Below are positions 43,942 through 52,562 of a DNA stretch of 64,000 bases, piece after piece. Position numbers and translations under genes: made by a program. Within the stretch, counting starts at the first letter, position 1. Every line of letters starts with the position of its first letter. This stretch comes from an uncultured Paracoccaceae bacterium (GTDB lineage Bacteria; Pseudomonadota; Alphaproteobacteria; Rhodobacterales; Rhodobacteraceae). The notes beneath the pieces are model-generated. The model worked only from the letters and a program-made list of their open reading frames with translations. It was not told the origin of the DNA and searched no databases. Where the stretch lies: contig CANLQK010000006.1 in assembly GCA_947493255.1 (NCBI GenBank), positions 282,737 through 346,736 on the forward strand, written 5' to 3'.

Positions 43942-43972
43942 TTATGTTCGTTTGTGTTCAAAACGAACATAA
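43942..43972. promoter_or_regulatory. GlpR-type operator between glpD and glpR
   Basis: TTATGTTCGTTT (43942-43953) is the exact reverse complement of AAACGAACATAA (43961-43972), with a 7-base spacer. The arms match the GlpR half-site (ATGTTCG) known from E. coli. The site lies between the divergent glpD and DeoR-type genes, 15 bases before the regulator start, as expected for control of both genes. Confidence 0.8.
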
Positions 43973-43986
43973 CGTGATAGCAAGAT

Positions 43987-44745
43987 ATGATGATTCCAAG
44001 ACACCTCAAAATACTTGATCTTACCAGACGGGACAGCAAGGTCCGTGTTGAATACCTCGCAAAGGCGTTGAACGTGACCTTACAAACCATACGGCGTGAT
44101 CTCGTTTTTTTGGCTGAACAGGGTCTAATCGAACGCGTCCATGGTGGGGCAACACTGCCCTCTGGCCTTCGCAATATCGGGTACGAACAACGCAGTCAGC
44201 TCAATGACACTGCAAAATCCCGCATCGGGGACGCCTGTGCAAGCGAAGTCAAAAACGGCAGCACCGTCTTCCTTGGTATCGGAACAACCTGCGAATCTGT
44301 GGCTCGCGCCCTGATCCATCGAACCGGTCTTATGGTCATGACCAACAATCTAAACGCAATCCCGATTCTGTCTGCAGGTGGAAAGAACACCGTAATGGTC
44401 ACTGGCGGTCGCTTGCGAGAATCCGACGCTGGGCTTGTTGGCCCTGCCGCTGTCACCAGCCTCCGCCAATTCAAGTTCGACCTCGCAATCATCGGCTGTT
44501 CCGCCCTTGATGAAAACGGGGACCTTTTTGATTACGATCTGGACGAAGTGATGGTGAGCCAAGCCGTGATCGAAACCAGCCGCAAGACCGTTCTGGTCGC
44601 CGACAACGCAAAATTTGACCGAACCGCACCAGCGCGCATCGCATCCCTGTCTGACGTCAGCTTGTTTTGCACGGACGAACCCCCGCACCAACTGCATCCT
44701 GCCACCGTTGGGGCGGGGCCAAATCTGCTTATTGCGCCGAAATAG
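43987..44745 (+). CDS. glpR: DeoR-family transcription regulator, GlpR-like
   Basis: A 252-residue DeoR-family repressor with the N-terminal helix-turn-helix VEYLAKALNVTLQTIRRDL at about residues 21-39 and RVHGGATLPSG after it. The C-terminal effector domain has VFLGIGTTCESVARAL and CSALDENGDLFDYDLDEVMV, the DeoR sugar-phosphate-sensing fold. Its location beside glpD and the perfect GlpR-type operator make GlpR the best call. It probably represses glpD and itself until glycerol 3-phosphate binds. The 3' end is 6 bases from the convergent oxidoreductase gene. Confidence 0.9.
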   Translation: MMIPRHLKILDLTRRDSKVRVEYLAKALNVTLQTIRRDLVFLAEQGLIERVHGGATLPSGLRNIGYEQRSQLNDTAKSRIGDACASEVKNGSTVFLGIGTTCESVARALIHRTGLMVMTNNLNAIPILSAGGKNTVMVTGGRLRESDAGLVGPAAVTSLRQFKFDLAIIGCSALDENGDLFDYDLDEVMVSQAVIETSRKTVLVADNAKFDRTAPARIASLSDVSLFCTDEPPHQLHPATVGAGPNLLIAPK

Positions 44746-44751
44746 ACTCTT

Positions 44752-45660
44752 TTACCAATCAAACGTTGGCGCGGTTTCGCGATGGCACAAGGTCATGATG
44801 TCGGACACATGCACCATAGGTGACAGATCAACATCCGACTCACCCAGACGCACCAATTCAGCCATGCGCGCGTACAAGGCGGGGTATTCACCAAGCTCTG
44901 AAATGGCTTGTGATGCGCCATTCACCAAACACCGGTTTCCACCATCCAATAGATCAACCGTTGTTCCGTCTGTGGCGACAAATCTCATCTGCCAAAGCTG
45001 ATCACCCGTCTTGAGCCAATCAAACGACGCCGTAACACCACCCGTAAACGTCAACTCAGCCGAGATGGGCGTCTGCCGATTGCTCGGTACATGCATCACG
45101 CCCGACTTTAAATGCACGGGCGCTGGCAAAACTTCGGTCAGGATCGACAGCGCATTGATACCAGGATCCAAAACACCCATGCCGCCAGGTTCAAACACCC
45201 AATCTTGGTTCGGGTGCCACTGGCGCACGTTTTCTTTCCAATCAATGTGGGCACTCTCGATCGTCTTGCCCGCCAACGCCGCTTTTGCCGCTCCGACACC
45301 CTTGGCCATCCGGCTATGCCACGTCGCAAACAAGACCTTTCCAACGTCCGCTGCGATCGTTTCTAGCGCGTGAACCTCAGCCAATGTCGCACCGGGTGGC
45401 TTTTCCAACATTACATGCCGCCCAGCGCGCAAACAGGCCGCCGCGTATTCGAACCGTGGAACAGGCGGCAAACATAGGCTGACCACCTCAACATCCGTGT
45501 TTTCTGCCAACATAGTGTCTATATCTGTGTAGGCTACAACACCATCAACCGATCCCGCACGGCTCACTGTTGCGGCCAATTCCCAGTCATCCGATGCGGC
45601 GATCGATGGCACATGTTGATCCTGCGCAATCTTGCCAATGCCAACCAATGCAACCTTCAT
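44752..45660 (-). CDS. Gfo/Idh/MocA-family oxidoreductase (sugar dehydrogenase-like)
   Basis: A 302-residue NAD(P)-dependent oxidoreductase of the Gfo/Idh/MocA family. The N-terminal Rossmann fold has VALVGIGKIAQDQHVPSI near residues 3-20 and the EKP motif (LEKPPGATLAEV) near residue 90. The ATG at 45660 is preferred over the TTG at 45663. Its start overlaps the dehydratase stop by one base, so they are co-translated. It may oxidise a sugar (galactose- or arabinose-type) to the lactone, giving the substrate for the dehydratase, but this is inferred from the pairing. It is convergent with glpR. Confidence 0.8.
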   Translation of the reverse strand: MKVALVGIGKIAQDQHVPSIAASDDWELAATVSRAGSVDGVVAYTDIDTMLAENTDVEVVSLCLPPVPRFEYAAACLRAGRHVMLEKPPGATLAEVHALETIAADVGKVLFATWHSRMAKGVGAAKAALAGKTIESAHIDWKENVRQWHPNQDWVFEPGGMGVLDPGINALSILTEVLPAPVHLKSGVMHVPSNRQTPISAELTFTGGVTASFDWLKTGDQLWQMRFVATDGTTVDLLDGGNRCLVNGASQAISELGEYPALYARMAELVRLGESDVDLSPMVHVSDIMTLCHRETAPTFDW

Positions 45661-47402
45661 CAATGGGACTCCCGCGCCACTTCGTTTCCACGGCGACCGA
45701 CAAGGAAATCAAAGTCAGCGCCCTGATCCGCGCGGTTCACCTTGTCATGATACAACATCGCATAACCGCTCTCAGGTGGTTGAACATTCGGCGTCCAATC
45801 CGCCAAACGCGCGGCCAATTCTTCATCCGAAATGTCTAAATGCAAACGGCGGTTCGGCACATCAAGGTCGATCATGTCACCGGATTTCACAACGGCCAAC
45901 GGCCCACCAGCAGCTGCCTCGGGGGCGGTGTGCAAAACAACGGTGCCATAGGCGGTGCCCGACATTCGCGCATCAGAAATGCGTACCATGTCCCGCACGC
46001 CTGCTTTCAACAGTTTCGCGGGCAAAGCCATGTCCCCAACCTCGGCCATGCCAGGGTATCCTTTGGGGCCGCAGTTTTTCAAAACCATTACACAAGTTTC
46101 ATCAATATCCAGATCAGGCAAATCAACCCGCGCTTTGTAATCGTCGATGTCCTCAAAAACGACAGCCCGACCACGATGCACCATCAGATCAGGTGATGCA
46201 GCGGAGGGTTTCAAAATCGCACCGTTGGGCGCAAGGTTGCCCCGCAAAACAGCAATTCCGCCCGATTTGCGCAGCGCCTTTTCAGTCGGAACGATGACAT
46301 CCTCGTTCCAGTTCTGAACGTCTTTCACCTCGTCCCAAATAGATCCGCCAGACACAGTCAACGAGTCCTTGTGCAGCAGGCCCATTTCACCCAGCCGCTT
46401 AATGACAACCGGCAATCCGCCCGCAAAGAAAAACTCTTCCATCAACCATTTGCCTGACGGCAACAGGTTCACAATCGTAGGCACATCCTTGCCGCACCGG
46501 TCCCAATCTTCCAACGTCAGGTCCACTTCGCATCGGCCCGCCAAGGCCTGCAAATGCACCACCGCATTGGTCGACCCGCCAATTGCGCCATTGGTGCGGA
46601 TCGCATTTTCAAACGCATCTTTGGTCATAATGTCGGATGGCTTCAAATCATCCTTCACCATCTGCACAATACGTCGACCTGTCAGCTGGCTCATCATCCG
46701 GCGGCGGCTGTCCACTGCAGGAATCGCCGCGTTTCCAGAGAGAGCCATGCCCAGTGCTTCCGCCATAGATGCCATCGTGCTGGCCGTGCCCATGGTGTTG
46801 CACCCGCCCGCGGACCGCGACATCGAACCTTCTGCTTCGACAAATTCTTCGGGCGTCATTTCGCCGGCTTTGACTGCTTCATTGAACCGACGGATGTGAG
46901 TGCCCGATCCAACACGTTCGCCCCGGAAATGCCCATTCAGCATAGGCCCACCGGACACAACAATCGCCGGCAAATCGACAGACGCAGCGCCCATCAACAA
47001 AGCCGGTGTCGTCTTGTCACAGCCTGCCATCAAGACGACGCCATCAATCGGCTTGCCGCGTAACGCTTCTTCCACGTCCATCGCGCACAAGTTTCGGAAC
47101 ATCATCGCCGTAGGGCGCAGCGCGCTTTCCGATGGGCTGAACACAGGAAACTCAACAGGGAAACCACCAGCTTCCCAAACACCGTTCTTCACCTTCTCGG
47201 CAAGTTCACGCAGATGCCCGTTGCACGGCGTTAAGTCAGACCACGTATTGCAAATGCCAATGATCGGCCGCCCATCAAACAGGTCATCAGGATAGCCTTG
47301 GTTTTTCATCCAGCCACGATGATAGATCGCATCCTTGCTGGTTCCTCCGAACCATTCTTGCGAGCGCAACTTTCGTGGCCATTTAGCAGGCGTAAATGTC
47401 AT
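45660..47402 (-). CDS. IlvD/Edd-family sugar-acid dehydratase, L-arabinonate dehydratase-like
   Basis: A 580-residue [2Fe-2S] dehydratase of the IlvD/Edd family. The three cluster cysteines are C60 (LTPCN), C128 (GCDKTTPA) and C201 (GGCNTMGTASTM), and K130 is in the carbamylated-lysine place. The serine in RMSGTAYGT is the general base. Length and the opening LRSQEWFGGTSKDAIYHRG match L-arabinonate/D-galactonate-type dehydratases rather than IlvD. It makes the 2-keto-3-deoxy acid of a non-phosphorylative sugar path. It overlaps the oxidoreductase gene by one base. No aldolase or further dehydratase is in the window. Confidence 0.85.
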   Translation of the reverse strand: MTFTPAKWPRKLRSQEWFGGTSKDAIYHRGWMKNQGYPDDLFDGRPIIGICNTWSDLTPCNGHLRELAEKVKNGVWEAGGFPVEFPVFSPSESALRPTAMMFRNLCAMDVEEALRGKPIDGVVLMAGCDKTTPALLMGAASVDLPAIVVSGGPMLNGHFRGERVGSGTHIRRFNEAVKAGEMTPEEFVEAEGSMSRSAGGCNTMGTASTMASMAEALGMALSGNAAIPAVDSRRRMMSQLTGRRIVQMVKDDLKPSDIMTKDAFENAIRTNGAIGGSTNAVVHLQALAGRCEVDLTLEDWDRCGKDVPTIVNLLPSGKWLMEEFFFAGGLPVVIKRLGEMGLLHKDSLTVSGGSIWDEVKDVQNWNEDVIVPTEKALRKSGGIAVLRGNLAPNGAILKPSAASPDLMVHRGRAVVFEDIDDYKARVDLPDLDIDETCVMVLKNCGPKGYPGMAEVGDMALPAKLLKAGVRDMVRISDARMSGTAYGTVVLHTAPEAAAGGPLAVVKSGDMIDLDVPNRRLHLDISDEELAARLADWTPNVQPPESGYAMLYHDKVNRADQGADFDFLVGRRGNEVARESH

Positions 47403-47478
47403 GGCATCCTCATGTGTCGTGATGCCATAGCTTTCACCCTACTTTCCGACAGATGCAAGATAGCGCGCAACGTAATCC

Positions 47479-47508
47479 GCCTTACCCGATCCATATATCG
47501 GGTAAGGC
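47479..47508 (-). terminator. Terminator-like stem-loop after gcvP
   Basis: A 12-pair perfect stem joins 47479-47490 to 47497-47508 with a 6-base loop, starting 26 bases after the gcvP stop. It probably ends the gcvTHP transcript, though a T-run is not present. Confidence 0.65.
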
Positions 47509-47533
47509 ATTGTTATAGTTTGTTAAAAACAGA

Positions 47534-50377
47534 CTATTCAGCCGCGTCGAGATATTCTTCCATCGGAGGGCAGGTACAAGTCAAATTCCGATCACCCCAG
47601 ACATTGTCCACGCGGTTAACGGGTGGCCAATACTTATCGACACGGAATGCACCTGGTGGAAAGCACCCCGTTTCGCGTGAATAGGGACGGTTCCAGTTTT
47701 TCACGAGGTCTTCCATCGTATGCGGCGCGTTCTTCAACGGGTTATCTTCCGCATCGATTTGGCCGGTTTCAATATCTGAAATCTCTGACCGGATGGCGAG
47801 CATCGCATCACAGAATCGGTCGAGTTCCGCCTTGGTTTCTGATTCGGTTGGCTCGATCATCAGCGTCCCCGCGACGGGCCAAGACATGGTCGGCGCGTGG
47901 AAGCCGCAATCGATCAGACGTTTGGCAATATCATCAACGGTAACGCCTGCGCTGTCCGCGAAGGGGCGCGTGTCGATGATGCATTCATGTGCCACGCGAC
48001 CTGATGGCCCCTTGTACAAAACATCAAATGCGCCTTCCAAACGTTTGGCGATATAGTTTGCGTTCAAAATCGCCACACGGGTTGCCTGCGTCAGGCCTTC
48101 ACCACCCATCATCAAACAATAGGCCCATGAAATCGGCAGCAAGCTAGGGGATCCATATGGCGCAGCAGACACCGCTCCTTCACCTGTGTTCGGATCACCG
48201 GGCAAGTGCGCAATCAGATGGTCTTTTACACCAATTGGCCCCATGCCCGGCCCACCGCCACCATGCGGAATGCAAAACGTTTTGTGCAGGTTCAAATGGC
48301 TCACATCACCGCCCAAATCACCTGGGCGCGACAAACCAACCATGGCGTTCATGTTGGCGCCATCGATGTACACCTGCCCGCCGTTGTCATGGGTGATCTT
48401 ACACACTTCGATCACGGTTTCTTCGAACACGCCGTGGGTCGATGGATAGGTAATCATACAGCCCGCAAGACGATCAGCATGCTCAATCGCCTTGGCGCGG
48501 AAGTCGTCCAGATCAATGTCACCGTTCTCGGCGGATTTCACAGGCACAACTTTCCATCCTACCATCTGTGCAGACGCAGGGTTGGTGCCGTGTGCGCTCA
48601 TTGGGATAAGGCAAATGTCGCGATGGCCCTCGCCATTGGCACGGTGATACGCGGCAATCGTCAACAGACCTGCATATTCGCCCTGCGCACCGGAATTGGG
48701 CTGCATCGAAATCGCATCATAACCGGTGACATCGCACAACTTCGCTGACAGATCGTCGATCATTTGGGAATAACCTGCCGCCTGATCTGCGGGAATGAAC
48801 GGGTGAAGCAATGAAAATTCATCCCATGTCACCGGCATCATTTCAGCCGCTGAGTTTAGCTTCATCGTACAAGACCCAAGTGGGATCATGGCGCGATCAA
48901 GCGCCAAGTCACGATCGGCAAGACGGCGCATGTACCGCATCATCTCGGTCTCGGCACGGTTCATATGGAAAACGGGGTGCGTCAGATATTCAGACGTTCG
49001 GATCAGTTTTTCCGGCATGTTGTAGTGTGGAGTGTAGTCTTTATCCTCGCGCTCAATTCCAAAGGCACGCCAAACGGCTTCGATCGTTGCAGGACGGGTG
49101 CGTTCATCCAACGTGATGCCAACCTTGTCGGTGCCCACAGCGCGCAGGTTAATGCCTTCGTCTACCGCCGATTTCATCACAGCCTGTTGCAGTGGCCCAA
49201 CCTCAACCGTGATCGTGTCAAAGAAGCTCGCAGGGCGAATTTCGAACCCAGCCAGCTTCAGACCTTCGGCCAACCGTGCGGTTTTACGGTGGATACGCTG
49301 CGCAATCGCACGCAACCCATCCGGCCCGTGGAACACCGCATAGAAACCCGCCATCACTGCCAACAACGCCTGTGCCGTACACACGTTTGACGTCGCCTTT
49401 TCGCGGCGAATGTGCTGTTCGCGCGTTTGCAAGGATAGGCGATAAGCACGGTTGCCGTGGCTATCAATCGATACACCCACAATCCGGCCCGGCATGTTGC
49501 GGGCGTAGGCCTTTTTCGTCGACATATAGGCAGCGTGTGGACCGCCATACCCGATGGGCACGCCAAAGCGTTGCGTTGACCCCACCGCAATATCCGCACC
49601 CATTGCGCCCGGTTCTTTCAACAGTGTCAGCGCCATTGGGTCAGCCGCAACAATCCCGATTGCTTTAGTGTCATGCAGCTTTTCGATCTCGGGCGTGAAA
49701 TCTCGGACATGCCCGTGCGTGCCCGGATACTGGAAAATCGCACCAAACACGGCCCCTGCGTCCAGATCATCAGGTTTACCCACGATGATCTCGATGCCCA
49801 GCGGCGCCGCACGGGTTTTCATCACCGCAATGTTCTGCGGGTGGCAGTTCTCATCAATGAAGAACCCTTTGACCTTCGACTTTGACACACGCTGCGCCAT
49901 GGTCATTGCTTCGGCACAGGCCGTGGCTTCGTCCAACAGCGACGCATTGGCAATTTCCAAACCCGTCAAATCGCTGACCATTGTTTGAAAATTCAACAAC
50001 GCCTCAAGCCGACCTTGTGAAATCTCGGGCTGGTACGGGGTATAGGCCGTGTACCATGCCGGGTTTTCCAAAATGTTGCGTTGAATTGCAGGTGGCGTCA
50101 CCGTGCCATGATACCCCTGCCCGATCAGCGAGGTCAGAACCTTGTTCTTGCCAGCCACGTCTTTCATGTGGCGCAGCAGTTCTGCCTCGGACATGGGCCG
50201 CCCAAAATCCAATGGCTCTTTCTGCCGAATTTGAGGTGGCAGTGTATCGTCGATCAGGGCATTCAAATCTTTCGCCCCCACAACATTCAACATCTCAGTC
50301 ATTTCAACGGGTGATGGCCCAATGTGACGACGGTTGGCAAAGTCGTAAGGCAGATAATCTGTGGGGGTGAAAGTCAT
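47534..50377 (-). CDS. gcvP: Glycine dehydrogenase (decarboxylating), P-protein
   Basis: GcvP decarboxylates glycine and passes the aminomethyl group to lipoyl-GcvH. The 947-residue product is the full-length single-chain (alpha2-type) form. The PLP-binding lysine is K699 in [18 protein letters not shown], and other typical text is [14 protein letters not shown] at the start and [19 protein letters not shown] near residue 110. It is the third gene of gcvT-gcvH-gcvP, 15 bases after gcvH with an AGCTTGCC region, and ends at a stem-loop. The operon is led by a tandem glycine riboswitch, so it should be turned on by glycine. Confidence 0.97.
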   Translation of the reverse strand: MTFTPTDYLPYDFANRRHIGPSPVEMTEMLNVVGAKDLNALIDDTLPPQIRQKEPLDFGRPMSEAELLRHMKDVAGKNKVLTSLIGQGYHGTVTPPAIQRNILENPAWYTAYTPYQPEISQGRLEALLNFQTMVSDLTGLEIANASLLDEATACAEAMTMAQRVSKSKVKGFFIDENCHPQNIAVMKTRAAPLGIEIIVGKPDDLDAGAVFGAIFQYPGTHGHVRDFTPEIEKLHDTKAIGIVAADPMALTLLKEPGAMGADIAVGSTQRFGVPIGYGGPHAAYMSTKKAYARNMPGRIVGVSIDSHGNRAYRLSLQTREQHIRREKATSNVCTAQALLAVMAGFYAVFHGPDGLRAIAQRIHRKTARLAEGLKLAGFEIRPASFFDTITVEVGPLQQAVMKSAVDEGINLRAVGTDKVGITLDERTRPATIEAVWRAFGIEREDKDYTPHYNMPEKLIRTSEYLTHPVFHMNRAETEMMRYMRRLADRDLALDRAMIPLGSCTMKLNSAAEMMPVTWDEFSLLHPFIPADQAAGYSQMIDDLSAKLCDVTGYDAISMQPNSGAQGEYAGLLTIAAYHRANGEGHRDICLIPMSAHGTNPASAQMVGWKVVPVKSAENGDIDLDDFRAKAIEHADRLAGCMITYPSTHGVFEETVIEVCKITHDNGGQVYIDGANMNAMVGLSRPGDLGGDVSHLNLHKTFCIPHGGGGPGMGPIGVKDHLIAHLPGDPNTGEGAVSAAPYGSPSLLPISWAYCLMMGGEGLTQATRVAILNANYIAKRLEGAFDVLYKGPSGRVAHECIIDTRPFADSAGVTVDDIAKRLIDCGFHAPTMSWPVAGTLMIEPTESETKAELDRFCDAMLAIRSEISDIETGQIDAEDNPLKNAPHTMEDLVKNWNRPYSRETGCFPPGAFRVDKYWPPVNRVDNVWGDRNLTCTCPPMEEYLDAAE

Positions 50378-50392
50378 GGCAAGCTCCGACGG

Positions 50393-50752
50393 TTAAGCGA
50401 TCAATTTGAGGTAAGCGGCTTCGGTCATGTATTCGTCCATCTGGGACGCATCGGACGCTTCGATTTTAAAGAACCAACCATTGCCAAGAGGGTCTTCGTT
50501 GGCCAATGCAGGGTTGTCTGCCAAGGCTTCATTCACTTCGACAATCACGCCATCAATTGGCGCCATAATGTCAGAGGCGGCTTTAACGGATTCAATCACA
50601 ACAATCTCTTCGTCTTTGGTCACGGTCGCGCCGACTTCAGGCAGTTCCACGAAAACGATGTCGCCAAGCTGTGTTGTTGCGTGTTCTGTAATGCCAACAA
50701 CAACGCCGTCATCTTCGGGGCGTAGCCATTCGTGTTCTTCTGTAAATTTCAT
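50393..50752 (-). CDS. gcvH: Glycine cleavage system H protein
   Basis: GcvH is the lipoyl carrier of the glycine cleavage complex. The 119-residue product has family length, the lipoyl lysine is K57 in ESVKAASDIMAP, and the flanking HEWLRPEDDGVVVGITEHA near the N-terminus is typical. A GGAGAG site precedes the ATG. It lies 15 bases after gcvT and before gcvP, in the order T-H-P. Confidence 0.97.
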   Translation of the reverse strand: MKFTEEHEWLRPEDDGVVVGITEHATTQLGDIVFVELPEVGATVTKDEEIVVIESVKAASDIMAPIDGVIVEVNEALADNPALANEDPLGNGWFFKIEASDASQMDEYMTEAAYLKLIA

Positions 50753-50767
50753 GGGGTCTCTCCGTTG

Positions 50768-51886
50768 CTATCGTTTGAAGTTTGCTGGGATAAAGGGAAG
50801 CGCGGTCACCGTCACGGGCAAACGTTTGCCCCGCAGTTCACCATAAAGTTTGGTGCCTGGTTCATGTAGGCTGTCGGCGACAATGCCGATGGCCACCGGC
50901 GCACCAACCGATGGGCCAAACGCACCAGAAGTGATGAACCCGATCTGTCTGCCGCCTTCTTCATTTTCAAAAAGTGGCACTGCCTGGCGCATGGGCGCAC
51001 GGCCGTCGGGCTTTAGCCCAACACGATGACGGCCAACACCATTTTCCAGAGCGGGCAAAATAACATCCGCGCCGGGGAACCCACCCGCGCGCTCACCACC
51101 TGTGCGGCGCACCTTTTGAATAGCCCATGACAAAGATGCTTCGACTGGGTTCAACCCATCATCCATGTCTTGCCCATACAGGCACAGACCCGCCTCTAGG
51201 CGCAGACTGTCCCGTGCACCAAGACCGATGGGCTCTACATCATCGTGAGCGAGCAACGCTTGGGCCAAAGCCACGGCTTCACCTGCGGGCACTGAAATCT
51301 CATATCCGTCTTCGCCTGTGTATCCCGAACGGGACACCCAGCAGGTTGACCCATTCAACGTCAGGTCCGCGACATCCATAAACTTCATGTCCGCAGCTTT
51401 CGGATCCATCGCAGCCAGCACACTTTCTGATGCAGGCCCTTGCAATGCCAGAAGCGCGCGGTCGGTTACCTCTGTCACCTCAACACCGCTCAGCGACTTC
51501 ATGTGTTCAATGTCGGACACCTTGCAGGCCGCATTCACAACGACAAACACGTGGTCACCACGGTTCGCCAACATCAGGTCATCCTTGATGCCCCCTTTGT
51601 CGTTCGTGAAAAACCCGTACCTCTGACGGTTTTCACCAAGCCCAAGAATGCTCACAGGGATCAGTGTTTCCAAAGCGGCAGCTGCAGCCGCATAATCCGC
51701 CCCCTTAACAATCACCTGCCCCATATGGCTGACATCAAACAGCCCCGCCTTGGCGCGGGTATGCAGATGTTCCTGCATCACTCCCATCGGATATTGAACT
51801 GGCATGGAATAGCCCGCGAACGGAACCATCTTTGCCCCCAATTCGACGTGCATATCGTACAGCGGCGTTTGCAATAGATCAGACAT
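50768..51886 (-). CDS. gcvT: Glycine cleavage system T protein (aminomethyltransferase)
   Basis: GcvT transfers the methylene group from lipoyl-GcvH to tetrahydrofolate. The product is 372 residues from the ATG at 51886 (AGAGG 6 bases upstream); the TTG one codon earlier is less likely. Typical text is DLLQTPLYDMHVELGAKMVPFAGYSMPVQY (N-terminal part), SRSGYTGEDGYEISVPA and ARDSLRLEAGLCLYGQDMD. The 5' leader of about 230 bases holds a tandem glycine riboswitch. The 3'-to-5' overlap with gcvH is 15 bases apart. Note the similarity to the C-terminal half of the flavin dehydrogenase at 29551. Confidence 0.97.
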   Translation of the reverse strand: MSDLLQTPLYDMHVELGAKMVPFAGYSMPVQYPMGVMQEHLHTRAKAGLFDVSHMGQVIVKGADYAAAAAALETLIPVSILGLGENRQRYGFFTNDKGGIKDDLMLANRGDHVFVVVNAACKVSDIEHMKSLSGVEVTEVTDRALLALQGPASESVLAAMDPKAADMKFMDVADLTLNGSTCWVSRSGYTGEDGYEISVPAGEAVALAQALLAHDDVEPIGLGARDSLRLEAGLCLYGQDMDDGLNPVEASLSWAIQKVRRTGGERAGGFPGADVILPALENGVGRHRVGLKPDGRAPMRQAVPLFENEEGGRQIGFITSGAFGPSVGAPVAIGIVADSLHEPGTKLYGELRGKRLPVTVTALPFIPANFKR

Positions 51887-51969
51887 CAACAGCCTCTTTT
51901 ATTCTGGCCGTTCGATACTGAAGGTATCTGCGGCACCACATTAACGCACAGCTCGCCTGTACGCGTGAT

Positions 51970-52120
51970 GCCCCCTCTGTCCGTGTGCCTGAGATTGCTA
52001 TCCCTTCGGCGGGTGCGTTTGCACCACTCTCCAGAGTCGTCTTTACGGCGTCGGTCCCGTGGCCTGAGAGTTTCCGGGGCGGTTGCTCCTTCGGCACCAG
52101 TAAACTGGTTCTCCCGACGT
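51970..52120 (-). ncRNA. Tandem glycine riboswitch upstream of gcvTHP
   Basis: Two glycine aptamers lie in the minus-strand leader, 84 bases before gcvT. Aptamer 1 (52049-52119) has closing arms CGTCGG/CCGACG, GGAGAACC, GCCGAAGGAGCAA and AACTCTCAGG. Aptamer 2 (51975-52036) has arms CTCTG/CAGAG, GGAGAGTGG, GCCGAAGGGATAGCAA and ATCTCAGGCA. A 12-base linker joins them. The repeated CCGAAGG and CTCAGG motifs are the glycine riboswitch core. In this family, glycine binding turns on the downstream glycine-cleavage genes. Confidence 0.93.
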
Positions 52121-52162
52121 CGTGGCGCGAAACTGCCCAAAATGCCGATCACGTGCAAGTAA

Positions 52163-52562
52163 TTTTTCCGGAAAGTTATCTCGACAGAGCATTAACACAA
52201 CTTAACGGCGATGCGCATTCTGTGATCGATTCCAACCAAATTGCCCGATTATCGCCCAACAGGAAGACGATTCACATGGCCTGCCTGCTTACAAATTAAT
52301 CAAATCAAGCCAAAGGTGCGTAATTTATAACCAGTACACCCCAACGGGTAAACTCTACCAACTGGTATACTTGTCTTTAGTCGCCACTCGAACGAGCGTT
52401 TGCTTGCTTTCGAAATAAAAGCACTGCGCAGAGGGCTAATCTTGGCGGATCCATCCCCCTGCACAGCTACAACTAACGTTGCGTGTATGAGTTAAGGTTT
52501 GTTGGTGCATGTTTGCAAGGTGAACCTGACAATTCATGGACGCGCTCAATGGGGACGACCTA
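52163..52562. other. Divergent intergenic region between gcv leader and urtA
   Basis: About 400 bases without a gene. It should hold the gcv promoter (minus) and the urt promoter (plus). Seen inside are ACCAGT and ACTGGT arms about 30 bases apart near 52331-52366, and TTAA-N6-TTAA near 52192, neither convincing. A GGTGC-N-TTTGC stretch near 52504-52516 has sigma-54-like elements but the wrong spacing. No small ORF is convincing. Confidence 0.5.

Noticed and set aside
45632..46297. 221-residue plus-strand ORF across the dehydratase
   Set aside because: It is antisense to an intact dehydratase with its cluster cysteines, and the product is rich in His, Pro and Gln.
52331..52366. ACCAGT/ACTGGT inverted repeat upstream of urtA
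   Set aside because: The arms are only six bases with a long spacer and could be chance.
52504..52516. Sigma-54-like promoter before urtA
   Set aside because: GG and GC elements are 9 bases apart where 10 are needed, so the spacing does not fit.
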